A stretch of DNA of 64,000 nucleotides from Actinotalea soli. Lineage in GTDB: Bacteria > Actinomycetota > Actinomycetes > Actinomycetales > Cellulomonadaceae. Under the pieces are notes generated by a model, which was given only the letters and a program-made list of their open reading frames with translations, did no database searches and was not told the DNA's origin. Below are positions 16,257 through 26,045 of this stretch, piece by piece (position 1 is the stretch's first letter; each line of letters opens with the position of its first letter). The stretch spans positions 496,001 to 560,000 of the forward strand of contig NZ_JAGEMK010000001.1 of assembly GCF_017565425.1 (NCBI RefSeq), read 5' to 3'. The position numbers and the translations under genes were made by a program.

Positions 16257-19200
16257 CTACTCGTAGAAGAGGCGCTCGACGACGACCCGTGCCCGACGAC
16301 CGGTCCGCAGGTAGCTCTCCTCGAGCTCGGTGCCGGAGGCGGCCGGGTACCCGAGCAGACGCGCCAGCCCGCTGAGGGCACGCCTGTCGTGGGGCAGGAC
16401 GTCGGCCCCCGCTCCCCCGGCGCGGCCCGAGAGCAGCACGAGGGCGTCGCGCAGCCGTGAGCACAGCACCCATGCCTCGCGGAGGATCTCGGCGTCCTCC
16501 TCCTCGACCAGGCCCTCGGCGGCCGCCGCGGCCAGCGCGTCCAGGGTCGACGTGGTGCGCAGCCCCTCGATCTCGTACCCGTGCTGGAGCTGGAGGAGCT
16601 GGACGGTCCACTCGACGTCGCTCAACCCGCCGCGGCCGAGCTTGAGGTGACGCGTGGGCTCGACGCCGCGGGGCAGGCGCTCGGCCTCCATCCGGGCCTT
16701 GAGCCTCCGGACCTCGCGCAGCGTCGCGGGGTCGGCCCCACCGCGCGGGTAGCGCAGCGGGGCGACGAGCTCGAGGAAGCGCTCGCCCAGGTCGACGTCC
16801 CCCGCGACGGGCCGCGCCCGGAGCAGGGCCTGGCTCTCCCAGGGCGAGGACCAGCGCTGGTAGTACTCGCCGTAGGAGGCCAAGGTCCGCGCCAGCGGCC
16901 CGTTGCGCCCCTCGGGGCGCAGGTCCGCGTCGACCTCGAGGGCCGGCTCGGGTCCCATCTCGCCGAGCAGCCCGCGGACCCGCATCGCGATGGCCATGGC
17001 CTGGGCCTGCGCCGCGGCGGCCTCGACCCCGGGCAGCGGGTCGTGGACGAAGAGGACGTCCGCGTCGGACCCGTACCCGGCCTCCTGACCGCCGAGGCGC
17101 CCCATGGCGATGATGGCCGACCGCGTGAGGAGCCCGGCGGCGGACTGGCGGACCTCGAACTCCGCGATCCGCAGCGCCCCGGCCAGCGCGACGTCGGCGG
17201 CCGCGGTGAGCGACCGGGCCGCCGAGACCACCGAGCGGGTGCCCAGCACCTCTGCGACGGCCGTCCTGGCGAGCTCACGGCGGCGCACCGCACGCAGCAG
17301 GGTCGCCCCTGCGGTGGCCTCGCCGGCCCGCGTCAGGACCGCGTCGACCTCGCTCGCCAGGCGTGCGACGTCACGCGGAGCCAGCTCGGCGTCGTCCGCG
17401 AGCCAGGCGACCGACTCCGGGGAGCGAGCGAGGGCGTCCGCGACGTATCTCGAGCTGGACAGGACGCAGGCCAGGCGCTCGGCCGCGACCCCCGAGTCGC
17501 GGAGCAGCTTCAGGTACCAGTGCGTCGTGCCGAGCTCGTCCGAGAGCCGACGGAAGGCCAGCAGCCCGCCGTCAGGGTCGCTGCCCTCGGCGAACCAGCC
17601 CAGCAGGACGGGCAGCAGCTGTCGCTGGATCGCCGCGCGACGGCTGACCCCCTCGGTCAGGCTGGCGATGTGCCGGACCGCACCCGACGGGTCCCGGTAG
17701 CCGATGGCCGCGAGCCGCGCCCGGGCGGCCTCCGGAGCGAGGCTGGCCTCCTCGCGGGTCAGGCTCGCGGTCGCGGGCAGGAGCGGTCGGTAGAAGAGCT
17801 CCTCGTGCAGGTGGCGGACGTCACGCCGGACGGTGCGCCACCGTTGCATCACCGCCTCCTGGTCGGGGGGCTGCAGCCGCGAGGCCCGTGCCAACCGGCG
17901 CAGGTCCACCTCGGCCTCGGGGAGCAGGTGGGTCCGGCGCAGGCGGTGCAGCTGGACCCGGTGCTCGAGGGTGCGCAGCAGGCGGTAGCAGACGCCGAGC
18001 CGCGCCGCGTGGTCCCGTCCGACGTACCCCGCGGCGGCCAGGGCCGCCAGGGCCGTCAGCGTGTTGGGGCTGCGGATCGACTCGTCGGCCCGCCCGTGCA
18101 CCAGCTGCAGGAGCTGGACCGTGAACTCGACGTCGCGCAGGCCCCCCACCCCGAGCTTGAGCTGACGGTCGGCCTCGGCCGCCGGGACGTGGTCCTCGAC
18201 CCGGCGCCGCATGGCCTGGGAGTCCTCGACGAAGTGCTCGCGCTCGACCGCGGTCCACACCATCGGGCTCAGCGCAGCGGTGTACTCGGCCCCCAGCTCG
18301 AGGTCCCCCGCGACAGGACGGGCCTTGAGGAGGGCCTGGAACTCCCAGGTCTTGGCCCAGCGCTCGTAGTAGGCGACGTGACTCGCGACGGTCCGCACCA
18401 GCGGACCGTTCTTGCCCTCGGGGCGCAGCGCCGCATCCACGGGCCACAGCGCGGGCTCGCTCGACGGACCCGAGCACGCCCGCGCCAGGGCTGTCGCGAG
18501 CCGGGCACCGACCCCCAGCGCCTCGGACTCCTCGTGGCCCTCGTGCGGCTCGACGACGTAGATGACGTCGACGTCGCTCACGTAGTTGAGCTCACGTCCA
18601 CCGCACTTGCCCATGCCGAGCACGGCGATCCGGGCGGCCCCGTGGTCCTCCACCTCGGCCCGTGCGAGGGCCAGGGCGGCCTCGAGGGCCGCCGAGGCCA
18701 GGTCCGCCAGGGCCGCCCCGACCGCGGGCAGCAGCGAGAGCGGCTCGGTCGAGGCCAGGTCGACGCCGGCGATGCGCAGCAGGCGCCGGCGGTAGGCGCG
18801 CCGCATCGCGTCGACGCCCTCGGTCCCCGTCAGGCTCGCGACCGGGACGCCGTCGGGCTCGGCGCCGACGGCCGCGAGCAGCTCGGCGCGCACCAGGCGC
18901 GAGTCGGCGCCGATCGGGGTGGGCTCGGCCAGGGCGTCGAGGTCCTCGGGGTGGCGCACCAGGTGGTCGCCCAGGGCTGTCGAGGCCCCGAGCACCGCGA
19001 GCAGCCGCTCGCGTTCGGGGCTGGGCTGCTCGAGCAGGCTGCGCAGCGCTGCCCCGTCGTGCACCGCACCGGACAGCCGCGCGAGGCCGAGGAGAGCGTC
19101 GTCGGGCGAGGCCAGCCCGCCCAGCAGGTCGAGCAGAGGTGCGCTCTCGTCGACCGGCCCCAGGGCGCCCACGAGGTCGGGGTCCTCGACGAGGGTCGCT

Positions 19201-19298
19201 GCCCGGGCGGGGTCCACGAAGCCGAGGCGGGTCAGGCGCCCGTGCAGGCTCCGCGCGGGCCGCCGCGCGGAGCCTGAGCCGTCGGTGCCCGCGCTCAC
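16257..19298 (-). CDS. glnE: Bifunctional glutamine synthetase adenylyltransferase / adenylyl-removing enzyme
   Basis: This protein has 1013 residues. It attaches and removes AMP on a tyrosine of glutamine synthetase, so the cell can switch ammonia assimilation off and on. Two nucleotidyltransferase domains are visible, each with the G-x-G and DxD signature: GMGKCGGRELNYVSDVDVIY in the N-terminal half and AMGRLGGQEAGYGSDADVLF in the C-terminal half. Each is followed by a helical GlnD-UR domain (LKLGVGGLRDVEFTVQLLQL and LKLGRGGLSDVEWTVQLLQL). The GTG start at 19298 overlaps the stop of glnA2 (GTGA), so the two are translationally coupled. Its length fits the actinobacterial family. Confidence 0.95.
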   Translation of the reverse strand: MSAGTDGSGSARRPARSLHGRLTRLGFVDPARAATLVEDPDLVGALGPVDESAPLLDLLGGLASPDDALLGLARLSGAVHDGAALRSLLEQPSPERERLLAVLGASTALGDHLVRHPEDLDALAEPTPIGADSRLVRAELLAAVGAEPDGVPVASLTGTEGVDAMRRAYRRRLLRIAGVDLASTEPLSLLPAVGAALADLASAALEAALALARAEVEDHGAARIAVLGMGKCGGRELNYVSDVDVIYVVEPHEGHEESEALGVGARLATALARACSGPSSEPALWPVDAALRPEGKNGPLVRTVASHVAYYERWAKTWEFQALLKARPVAGDLELGAEYTAALSPMVWTAVEREHFVEDSQAMRRRVEDHVPAAEADRQLKLGVGGLRDVEFTVQLLQLVHGRADESIRSPNTLTALAALAAAGYVGRDHAARLGVCYRLLRTLEHRVQLHRLRRTHLLPEAEVDLRRLARASRLQPPDQEAVMQRWRTVRRDVRHLHEELFYRPLLPATASLTREEASLAPEAARARLAAIGYRDPSGAVRHIASLTEGVSRRAAIQRQLLPVLLGWFAEGSDPDGGLLAFRRLSDELGTTHWYLKLLRDSGVAAERLACVLSSSRYVADALARSPESVAWLADDAELAPRDVARLASEVDAVLTRAGEATAGATLLRAVRRRELARTAVAEVLGTRSVVSAARSLTAAADVALAGALRIAEFEVRQSAAGLLTRSAIIAMGRLGGQEAGYGSDADVLFVHDPLPGVEAAAAQAQAMAIAMRVRGLLGEMGPEPALEVDADLRPEGRNGPLARTLASYGEYYQRWSSPWESQALLRARPVAGDVDLGERFLELVAPLRYPRGGADPATLREVRRLKARMEAERLPRGVEPTRHLKLGRGGLSDVEWTVQLLQLQHGYEIEGLRTTSTLDALAAAAAEGLVEEEDAEILREAWVLCSRLRDALVLLSGRAGGAGADVLPHDRRALSGLARLLGYPAASGTELEESYLRTGRRARVVVERLFYE

Positions 19299-20632
19299 AG
19301 GACCGGGAGGAACCGCTTCAGCTCGAAGGGAGTGACCTGGGCACGGTAGGCGTTCCACTCCTCGCGCTTGTTGCGCAGGACGAAGTCGAAGACGTGCTCA
19401 CCCAGGGTCTCGGCCACGAGCTCGGAGCTCTCCATGACAGCGATCGCCTGGTCCAGGGAGGAGGGCAGCGGCTGGATGCCCATGGCACGGCGCTCACCGT
19501 CGGTCAGCTCCCAGACGTCGTCCTCGGCCCCCTCGGGCAGCTCGTAGTTCTCCTCGATGCCCTTGAGGCCCGCCGCGAGCAGCACCGCGTACGACAGGTA
19601 CGGGTTGGTGGCCGCGTCCACCCCGCGGTACTCCACGCGGCTCGAGTTGACCTTGCCCGGCTTGTACATCGGTACCCGGACCAGGGCCGAACGGTTGTTG
19701 TGGCCCCAGCAGATGTAGCTCGGGGCCTCGGCCCCGCCCCACATCCGCTTGTAGGAGTTCACGTACTGGTTGGTGATCGCGGTGATCTCCGCCGCGTGGT
19801 GCAGCAGCCCCGCGATGAACTTCCGCGCGGTCGAGGAGAGCTCGAACGGGGCCCCCGGCTCGTGGAAGGCGTTGCGGTCCCCCTCGAAGAGCGAGAGGTG
19901 GGAGTGCATGCCGGACCCGGGGTGGTCCGCGAGCGGCTTGGGCATGAAGGAGGCGTGCAGCCCCTGCTCGAGGGCGACCTCCTTGACCACGGTGCGGAAG
20001 GTCATGATGTTGTCCGCCGTGGTGAGGGCGTCGGCGTACCGCAGGTCGATCTCGTTCTGGCCCGGCCCGGCCTCGTGGTGCGAGAACTCGACCGAGATGC
20101 CCATCGACTCGAGCATCGTGATCGCGGCGCGACGGAAGTCGTGCCCCGTGCCGCGCGCGACGTGGTCGAAGTACCCGGCGGTGTCGACGGGGACCAGCGG
20201 CTTGTCGGGGTCGGCCGGGTTCTCGAAGAGGTAGAACTCGACCTCGGGGTGCGTGTAGAAGGTGAAGCCCTTGTCCCCGGCCCGCTGCAGGGCGCGCTTG
20301 AGCACGTGCCGTGAGTCCGCGAGCGAGGGCTCGCCGTCCGGGGTCTGGATGTCGCAGAACATGCGGGCGGTGCCGTGGCGCTCACCCCGCCAGGGCAGCA
20401 CCTGGAAGGTCGAGGGGTCGGGCTTGGCGAGCATGTCCGCCTCGTAGACCCGCGTGAGCCCCTCGATCGCGCTGCCGTCGAACCCGATGCCCTCCGAGAA
20501 GGCGTTCTCGAGCTCGGCGGGGGCCACCGCCACCGACTTGAGGATCCCGAGCACGTCGGTGAACCAGAGTCGGATGAAGCGGATGTCCCGTTCCTCGACC
20601 GTACGGAGCACGAACTCCTGCTGCCTGTCCAT
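19295..20632 (-). CDS. glnA2: Glutamine synthetase, type I (GlnA2-like)
   Basis: This protein has 445 residues, essentially the length of mycobacterial GlnA2, and starts MDRQQEFVLRTVEERDIRFI as that protein does. Glutamine synthetases make glutamine from glutamate and ammonia. Visible features are the catalytic-domain EVEFYLFE, HHEAGPGQNEIDLRYADAL, GSGMHSHLSL and NSYKRMWGG. The family includes gamma-glutamyl-polyamine synthetases in Streptomyces, so GlnA2 may not be the main assimilatory enzyme. I see no typical adenylylation tyrosine motif, but did not align it. It is divergent from nadE across 107 bases and directly coupled to glnE. Confidence 0.93.
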   Translation of the reverse strand: MDRQQEFVLRTVEERDIRFIRLWFTDVLGILKSVAVAPAELENAFSEGIGFDGSAIEGLTRVYEADMLAKPDPSTFQVLPWRGERHGTARMFCDIQTPDGEPSLADSRHVLKRALQRAGDKGFTFYTHPEVEFYLFENPADPDKPLVPVDTAGYFDHVARGTGHDFRRAAITMLESMGISVEFSHHEAGPGQNEIDLRYADALTTADNIMTFRTVVKEVALEQGLHASFMPKPLADHPGSGMHSHLSLFEGDRNAFHEPGAPFELSSTARKFIAGLLHHAAEITAITNQYVNSYKRMWGGAEAPSYICWGHNNRSALVRVPMYKPGKVNSSRVEYRGVDAATNPYLSYAVLLAAGLKGIEENYELPEGAEDDVWELTDGERRAMGIQPLPSSLDQAIAVMESSELVAETLGEHVFDFVLRNKREEWNAYRAQVTPFELKRFLPVL

Positions 20633-20739
20633 GACGCCCATCCTGCCCCACGCAGGTGTCCGCCGGGTGACATGTCCGGGGTCCGGCACGTCGCACCGCC
20701 CGCGAGGAGGTTCCTGCGGCGCGTCGATAGGCTGGCCCG

Positions 20740-22392
20740 ATGGCGCAGATCCGCATCGCACTGGCCCAGATCGACACCTGCGTCGGCGACCTCGCCGGCA
20801 ACGCGGACCAGGTCCTGACCTGGACCCGCAGCGCCGTCGAGGCAGGGGCCGACCTCGTCGCCTTCCCCGAGATGACCCTCACCGGCTACCCGATCGAGGA
20901 CCTCGCGCTGCGCGACTCCTTCGCCCGTGCGGCCGACCGCGCCCTGCACGACGTCGCCGAGCGGCTCGTGGCCGAGGGGCTCGGCGAGATCACGGTGGCC
21001 CTGGGCACGCTGGGCCGGGACAGCGACGACCGCGCGACCAACCAGGCCGTCGTGATCCGTGGCGGCACCGTGCTCGCCCGGTACGACAAGCACCACCTGC
21101 CGACCTACGGCGTCTTCGACGAGTTCCGCATCTTCTCCCCCGGTGACGAGGCCTGCGTGGTGCAGGTCGCTGGCCGCAGCGTCGGGTTGGCGATCTGCGA
21201 GGACATCTGGCAGGACGCCGGGCCGGTCGACAGCCTCGCGGGCGCCGGTCTCGACCTCCTGCTGGTGCTCAACGGCTCGCCCTACGAGGAGGGCAAGGGC
21301 CACGTGCGCTCCGAGCTCGCGGGGCGCCGGGCCCGCGAGGTCGGCGCCCCGGTGGCCTACGTGAACATGGTGGGCGGCCAGGACGACCTCGTCTTCGACG
21401 GGGGCTCCTTCGTGAGCGACGCCGACGGCCGGGTGGTCGCGAGCTCGCCGCAGTTCGTCGAGCACCTCCTGGTGGTCGACCTCGCCGAGGACGGCCGTCC
21501 CGGGGGCGGCATGGTCGCGGCTCCCCTGGACTCCGACGCCGAGGTCTACAGCGCCCTGGTCACGGGTCTGCGGGGCTACGCGACCAAGAACGGCTTCACC
21601 GGGGTGGTGCTCGGGCTCTCGGGCGGCATCGACTCGGCCCTCGCGGCCGCGATCGCGGCAGACGCCCTCGGCGGCCAGAACGTCGTCGGCGTGTCGATGC
21701 CCTCGCGGCACTCCTCGGACCACTCGCGGGACGACGCCGCAGACCTCGCGCGACGCATCGGGGCGGACTACCGCGTCCAGCCCGTCGCCCCCATGGTCGA
21801 CGCCTTCGAGGGCCAGATGGACCTGCCGGGCATCGCCGGGGAGAACCTCCAGGCCCGGGTCCGCGGCGTGATCCTCATGGCCGTGTCCAACGTCGAGGGG
21901 CAGCTCGTCCTGGCCACGGGCAACAAGTCCGAGCTGGCCGTCGGCTACTCCACGATCTACGGCGACGCCGTCGGCGGCTTCGCCCCGCTCAAGGACGTGG
22001 ACAAGTCCCGGGTGTGGGCGCTCGCGCGATGGCGCAACCAGTCGGCCCTGGATGCCGGGGAGCTCCCGCCCATCCCCGAGGCCTCGATCACCAAGCCGCC
22101 CTCGGCCGAGCTGCGCCCGGGACAGGTCGACACCGACTCGTTGCCCTCCTACGACCTGCTCGACGAGGTCCTCGACGCCTACGTCGAGCACGCCGAGGGG
22201 CGGGAGGAGCTGCTGGCCCGCGGCTTCGACCCCGAGGTCGTCGACAAGGTCCTGTCCCTCGTCGACCGGGCCGAGTGGAAGCGCCGGCAGTACCCCCCGG
22301 GGCCCAAGGTCACCGCCCTGGCCTTCGGACGGGACCGTAGGCTGCCCGTCACCAGCCGGTGGCGAGAGCCGCGCGGCCCCGTCGAGGAGTGA
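20740..22392 (+). CDS. nadE: Glutamine-dependent NAD+ synthetase
   Basis: This 550-residue enzyme converts nicotinate adenine dinucleotide, ATP and glutamine to NAD+. The N-terminal glutaminase domain (nitrilase superfamily) has the catalytic triad Glu44 (FPEMTLTGYP), Lys117 (YDKHHLPTYG) and Cys153 (LAICEDIWQD). The C-terminal ATP-pyrophosphatase domain has the P-loop VLGLSGGIDSAL near residue 295 and LATGNKSELAVGYSTIYGD. The length fits the shorter glutamine-dependent class, not the roughly 680-residue mycobacterial form. panB starts 9 bases after the stop, so the two NAD/CoA cofactor genes form an operon. Confidence 0.96.
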   Translation: MAQIRIALAQIDTCVGDLAGNADQVLTWTRSAVEAGADLVAFPEMTLTGYPIEDLALRDSFARAADRALHDVAERLVAEGLGEITVALGTLGRDSDDRATNQAVVIRGGTVLARYDKHHLPTYGVFDEFRIFSPGDEACVVQVAGRSVGLAICEDIWQDAGPVDSLAGAGLDLLLVLNGSPYEEGKGHVRSELAGRRAREVGAPVAYVNMVGGQDDLVFDGGSFVSDADGRVVASSPQFVEHLLVVDLAEDGRPGGGMVAAPLDSDAEVYSALVTGLRGYATKNGFTGVVLGLSGGIDSALAAAIAADALGGQNVVGVSMPSRHSSDHSRDDAADLARRIGADYRVQPVAPMVDAFEGQMDLPGIAGENLQARVRGVILMAVSNVEGQLVLATGNKSELAVGYSTIYGDAVGGFAPLKDVDKSRVWALARWRNQSALDAGELPPIPEASITKPPSAELRPGQVDTDSLPSYDLLDEVLDAYVEHAEGREELLARGFDPEVVDKVLSLVDRAEWKRRQYPPGPKVTALAFGRDRRLPVTSRWREPRGPVEE

Positions 22393-22401
22393 GGCAGCAC
22401 G

Positions 22402-23232
22402 ATGAGTGAGCCGACGTCGGCCACGCCGGCCCCCAAGCGCGTCCGCGTGCACCACCTGCGCGAGGCCAAGGAGCGTGGCGAGCGCATCACCATGCTCACC
22501 GCCTACGACGCGCCGACCGCGCAGATCTTCGACGAGGCGGGCACCGAGGTGCTGCTGGTCGGGGACTCGATGGGCAACGCCCTCTACGGGCACGCGACGA
22601 CCCTCCCGGTCACGGTCGAGGACGTGCTGCGGCACGCCCGGGCCGTCGTGAGCGCCACGCGACGTGCCCTGGTCGTCGCCGACCTGCCCTTCGGGTCCTA
22701 CGAGGCCTCCCCCGCGCAGGCTCACGCCGCCGGGGTGCGGATGCTCAAGGAGGCCGGGGCGCACGCGGTCAAGCTCGAGGGCGGGCGGCACGTCGCCGAG
22801 CACGTGCGGCTCCTCACCTCGACGGGCATCCCGGTGATGGGCCACCTGGGCTTCACCCCGCAGTCCGAGAACACCCTGGGGGGCAAGCGGGTCCAGGGAC
22901 GCGGCCAGGACGCGGCCGAGCGTCTCACCGAGGACGCCCTCGCCCTCCAGGAGGCGGGGGCCTTCGCGATCGTCCTGGAGATGGTCCCGGCCCCGCTCGC
23001 CGCGCAGGTCACCGAGGTGCTCGCCGTCCCGACCATCGGCATCGGTGCCGGGCCGGACTGCGACGGGCAGGTGCTCGTCTGGATGGACATGGCCGGTCTG
23101 GGCGTGTGGTCCCCCCGCTTCGCGAAGAAGTACGCGGACGTCGGTGCGGTGCTGTCCGCCGCGGCACGGGCCTACAACGACGAGGTGCGGTCGGGAGCCT
23201 TTCCGACCGCCGAGCACAGCTTCACGGACTGA
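22402..23232 (+). CDS. panB: 3-methyl-2-oxobutanoate hydroxymethyltransferase (ketopantoate hydroxymethyltransferase)
   Basis: This 276-residue enzyme is the first committed step of pantothenate (vitamin B5) and CoA synthesis. It transfers a hydroxymethyl group from methylene-tetrahydrofolate to alpha-ketoisovalerate. Visible family motifs are [61 protein letters not shown] and [16 protein letters not shown], containing the Mg-binding aspartates. It lies 9 bases after nadE with its own GAGG-like ribosome site. It converges on a small SPOR-like gene. Confidence 0.97.
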   Translation: MSEPTSATPAPKRVRVHHLREAKERGERITMLTAYDAPTAQIFDEAGTEVLLVGDSMGNALYGHATTLPVTVEDVLRHARAVVSATRRALVVADLPFGSYEASPAQAHAAGVRMLKEAGAHAVKLEGGRHVAEHVRLLTSTGIPVMGHLGFTPQSENTLGGKRVQGRGQDAAERLTEDALALQEAGAFAIVLEMVPAPLAAQVTEVLAVPTIGIGAGPDCDGQVLVWMDMAGLGVWSPRFAKKYADVGAVLSAAARAYNDEVRSGAFPTAEHSFTD

Positions 23233-23262
23233 GCAGGCCGCGGCGGCCGCGGCCGCACCTCC

Positions 23263-23493
23263 TCAGGCGGGGTCCACTCCCCAGCTGTCGTCCTCCTGCC
23301 GCCGACGTCGGTCCTCCTCCTCCCACGCCTCGTTGCGGCGCCGGGCCTTCTCGAGGGCCTGCGTCGCCTCCTCACGGCTCTGGTAGGGCCCCATCCGGCC
23401 CTGCCAGGAGCTCTGCCTGCCCTGCTCGACCTCCCCGGTCGACGGGTCGTAGAACCACCGCGCTGCCTGGGTGGGGTCCTGGTCCTCGCTCAT
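23263..23493 (-). CDS. Small SPOR-like protein
   Basis: This 76-residue hydrophilic protein has an ATG at 23493 fixed by GGAGGGAGC upstream. It contains [20 protein letters not shown] and [20 protein letters not shown], which resemble a short SPOR-type repeat (peptidoglycan-binding fold). It ends in a charged [15 protein letters not shown] helix. No signal peptide or membrane segment is present. Small proteins of this kind are annotated in many actinobacteria, with no function assigned. It is divergent from map. Confidence 0.65.
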   Translation of the reverse strand: MSEDQDPTQAARWFYDPSTGEVEQGRQSSWQGRMGPYQSREEATQALEKARRRNEAWEEEDRRRRQEDDSWGVDPA

Positions 23494-23595
23494 CGTCGCT
23501 CCCTCCGGTCCGTCGGGCTGGCTGCCCGTCCTGCTCACCCTGGCGACGATCCGGGTGCGACGCACGCCGGCCCGCCCGTCCGTAGACTGCCAGGC

Positions 23596-24486
23596 ATGCC
23601 GACCGCCCATGCGCCGACGGGCACGCTCGTGCCCGGGACCCTCAGCCCGATCCGCACCGTCCCGAGCCACATCTCCCGCCCCGAGTACGTGGGCAAGGAC
23701 CGTGAGCTGCCGTTCACGGGATCCGAGGTCAAGGACGCCGAGACCCTCGAGCGCATCCGTGTGGCCTCACGCATCGCGGCGCAGGCCCTCGCCGAGGTCG
23801 GTCGCCATGCGGCTCCCGGGGTGACCACCGACGAGCTCGACCGCATCGGCCACGAGTTCCTGTGCGACCACGGCGCCTACCCCTCGACCCTGCACTACCA
23901 GCCGCACCCTCAGCAGGTGCCCTTCCTCAAGTCGCTGTGCACCTCGGTCAACGAGGTGATCTGCCACGGTGTGCCCGACTCGACGGTGCTGCAGGACGGC
24001 GACATCGTGAACGTCGACATCACCGCGTACCTCGACGGGGTGCACGGCGACAACAACGCGACCTTCCTGGTGGGCGACGTCGACGAGGAGTCGCGCCTTC
24101 TGGTCGAGCGCACCCACGAGGCCATGATGCGCGGCATCAAGGCCGTGGCCCCCGGGCGCGAGGTCAACGTGATCGGCCGCGTGATCGAGAAGTACGCCTC
24201 ACGCTTCGGCTACGGGGTGGTGCGCGACTTCACCGGCCACGGCGTCGGTGAGACCTTCCACTCGGGGCTGATCGTGCCCCACTACGACTCGGCCCCCCAC
24301 CACGCCGACGTCATCCAGCCCGGCATGGTGTTCACCATCGAGCCGATGATCAACCTCGGCACCCACGAGTGGGACATGTGGGAGGACGGCTGGACGGTCG
24401 TGACCAAGGACCGACGACGCAGTGCGCAGTTCGAGCAGACCCTCGTGGTGACCGAGACCGGAGCGGAGATCCTGACCCTGCCATGA
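23596..24486 (+). CDS. map: Methionine aminopeptidase, type I
   Basis: This 296-residue enzyme removes the initiator methionine from new proteins. The metal ligands of the pita-bread fold are visible: [17 protein letters not shown] (two Asp), [11 protein letters not shown] (His), FTIEPMI (Glu) and FEQTLVVTE (Glu). The extended N-terminus with [20 protein letters not shown] matches the type 1c actinobacterial form, whose extra segment carries a PxxP motif. The gene overlaps ppgK by ATGA. Confidence 0.96.
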   Translation: MPTAHAPTGTLVPGTLSPIRTVPSHISRPEYVGKDRELPFTGSEVKDAETLERIRVASRIAAQALAEVGRHAAPGVTTDELDRIGHEFLCDHGAYPSTLHYQPHPQQVPFLKSLCTSVNEVICHGVPDSTVLQDGDIVNVDITAYLDGVHGDNNATFLVGDVDEESRLLVERTHEAMMRGIKAVAPGREVNVIGRVIEKYASRFGYGVVRDFTGHGVGETFHSGLIVPHYDSAPHHADVIQPGMVFTIEPMINLGTHEWDMWEDGWTVVTKDRRRSAQFEQTLVVTETGAEILTLP

Positions 24487-25268
24487 GCGATCAGACCCAT
24501 CCTCAGCGGCACCCCTCGGGTGCCTTCGGCATCGACATCGGCGGGTCCGGCATCAAGGGCGCCCCGGTCGACCTCGTGGTCGGCGAGCTCAGCGCCGACC
24601 GGGTGCGCATCCCGACCCCGCAGCCCGCCACCCCGGACACCGTGGCCGCGACGGTCGCCGAGCTCGTGAACTCCTTCGACCTGCCCCGCGACGTCCCCGT
24701 CGGCGTGACGTTCCCCGCCGTCATCCAGCACGGCGTGGCGCGGTCGGCGGCCAACGTCGACGACTCGTGGATCGGCACCGACGTGAGCAAGGTCGTCGCC
24801 AGGGCCACGGGACGCCACGTGCTGGCGGTCAACGACGCCGACGCCGCTGGCTACGCCGAGACCCTGTTCGGGGCGGCGCGCGGTCGCGAGGGCACGGTCC
24901 TGGTCGTGACCCTGGGCACCGGCATCGGTTCCTGCCTCGTGGTCGACGGCACCCTCGTGCCCAACACCGAGCTGGGCCACCTCGAGATCGACGGGCACGA
25001 TGCCGAGAGCCGCGCCGCGGACTCTGCGCGCGAGCGCGAGGACCTGAGCTGGGACCAGTGGGCCGAACGCCTGCAGCGGTACTTCCGCGTGGTCGAGGAC
25101 CTCCTCTGGCCCGACCTCATCGTCGTGGGCGGCGGCGTGTCCAAGAAGCACGAGAAGTTCCTCCCGTTGCTGGACCTACGCACCCCGATCGTCCCTGCGG
25201 GCCTGCGCAACGCCGCGGGCATCGTGGGTGCGGCTGCGCTCGCCGCGCACGGCACCGTCCTGGACTGA
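24483..25268 (+). CDS. ppgK: Polyphosphate glucokinase
   Basis: This 261-residue ROK-family kinase phosphorylates glucose using polyphosphate (and often ATP). Visible are the phosphate loop [17 protein letters not shown], the catalytic region [11 protein letters not shown], the adenosine/polyphosphate loop [14 protein letters not shown], and [12 protein letters not shown]. The ATG overlaps the stop of map (ATGA), so it is co-translated with it. The enzyme is typical of actinobacteria and would process glucose released by the maltodextrin locus at 48-57 kb. Confidence 0.95.
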   Translation: MSDQTHPQRHPSGAFGIDIGGSGIKGAPVDLVVGELSADRVRIPTPQPATPDTVAATVAELVNSFDLPRDVPVGVTFPAVIQHGVARSAANVDDSWIGTDVSKVVARATGRHVLAVNDADAAGYAETLFGAARGREGTVLVVTLGTGIGSCLVVDGTLVPNTELGHLEIDGHDAESRAADSAREREDLSWDQWAERLQRYFRVVEDLLWPDLIVVGGGVSKKHEKFLPLLDLRTPIVPAGLRNAAGIVGAAALAAHGTVLD

Positions 25269-25316
25269 GCGGAGGTCGGGCGGTCCGGTCGAGGTCTGCC
25301 GGCTGCCCTGGCTGCC

Positions 25317-25688
25317 TCAGGCGTCGATCTGCGTGTCGCGGCTCGACGCGGTCCGGTCGGCGGGCTCGGCGTCGAACATGTGGGTGAGGCCGAGCAGGTC
25401 CAGGACCTCGGTCACGACCGCGGGCGGATCGACCAGCGTGACGGCCAGCCCCTCCTCGCGCCCGATGGTGCAGAACTGGATGAGGAAGGCGATGCCCGTC
25501 GAGTCGATGAAGGTGACCTCGCGGGTGTCGATCACCACCGGAAAGCCGCGGTCCAGCGTGCGCGAGAGAGCGGCTCCGGCCTCGTGGCGCAGGGCCTCGT
25601 CGATCTCGCCCCACAGCCGGGCGATGGTGCTCTCCGGCGTCTCGCGCACGGTGATGCCACCGACGGGAGGCTTGCTGGTGTCACTCAT
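25317..25688 (-). CDS. STAS-domain protein (anti-sigma factor antagonist)
   Basis: This 123-residue protein resembles SpoIIAA. A beta strand-rich N-terminus is followed by VVIDTREVTFIDSTGIAFLI, with Ser63 at the conserved phosphorylation position, and a final helix GLTHMFDAE. Such proteins bind an anti-sigma kinase when unphosphorylated and so free a sigma factor. No kinase or sigma gene lies nearby, so it is an orphan. A tail of about 14 charged residues follows the domain. It converges on ppgK. Confidence 0.85.
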   Translation of the reverse strand: MSDTSKPPVGGITVRETPESTIARLWGEIDEALRHEAGAALSRTLDRGFPVVIDTREVTFIDSTGIAFLIQFCTIGREEGLAVTLVDPPAVVTEVLDLLGLTHMFDAEPADRTASSRDTQIDA

Positions 25689-25870
25689 GGGGTCGCCTTC
25701 GTCTCTCGATGAGCGTCGTCCACGCGGAGCTAGCCATCGCATCGTCTGGGGCGCCTCACCAGAGCAGGGTCCGGGCACGGGAGAAGGCGACCACCACGCT
25801 ATCGCACGCAGGTCGGCGACGCACACATCCTCAGGATGCGGGAGACCGCGGGCGGTGTCACCGTGGGTCG

Positions 25871-26005
25871 ATGAGTGACACGCTGCCCGAGTCCTTCGAC
25901 CCCGCCCAGCCAGACCTGCCCACCAAGGCGGTCGACCCGGACCCCGTCCCGGAGAAGGACGAGTCCGCCGAGCACGAGCCCAAGCGGACCGCCGAGACCT
26001 CGTAG
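25871..26005 (+). CDS. Possible small acidic protein of unknown function
   Basis: This 44-codon frame has strongly polar, Pro/Asp/Glu-rich composition (AVDPDPVPEKDESAEHEPKR) and no hydrophobic core. It starts at an ATG divergent from the STAS gene and ends 41 bases before the 3' end of RNase P RNA. I find no clear ribosome site. It may be real, as disordered acidic peptides are common in actinobacteria, or an open frame by chance. Confidence 0.3.
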   Translation: MSDTLPESFDPAQPDLPTKAVDPDPVPEKDESAEHEPKRTAETS

Positions 26006-26045
26006 GTCGGTCCCCGCGGGCCCCTGACGCCGGTGTGCCCGGAGG

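Noticed and set aside
20002-23217. Frame of over 1000 codons opposite nadE-panB
   Set aside because: It is antisense to genes with clear catalytic motifs and contains no recognisable domain.
23233-23262. GC-rich inverted sequence between panB and the SPOR-like gene as a terminator
   Set aside because: The GGCCGCGG tract is self-complementary in many registers, and no single stable stem stands out.
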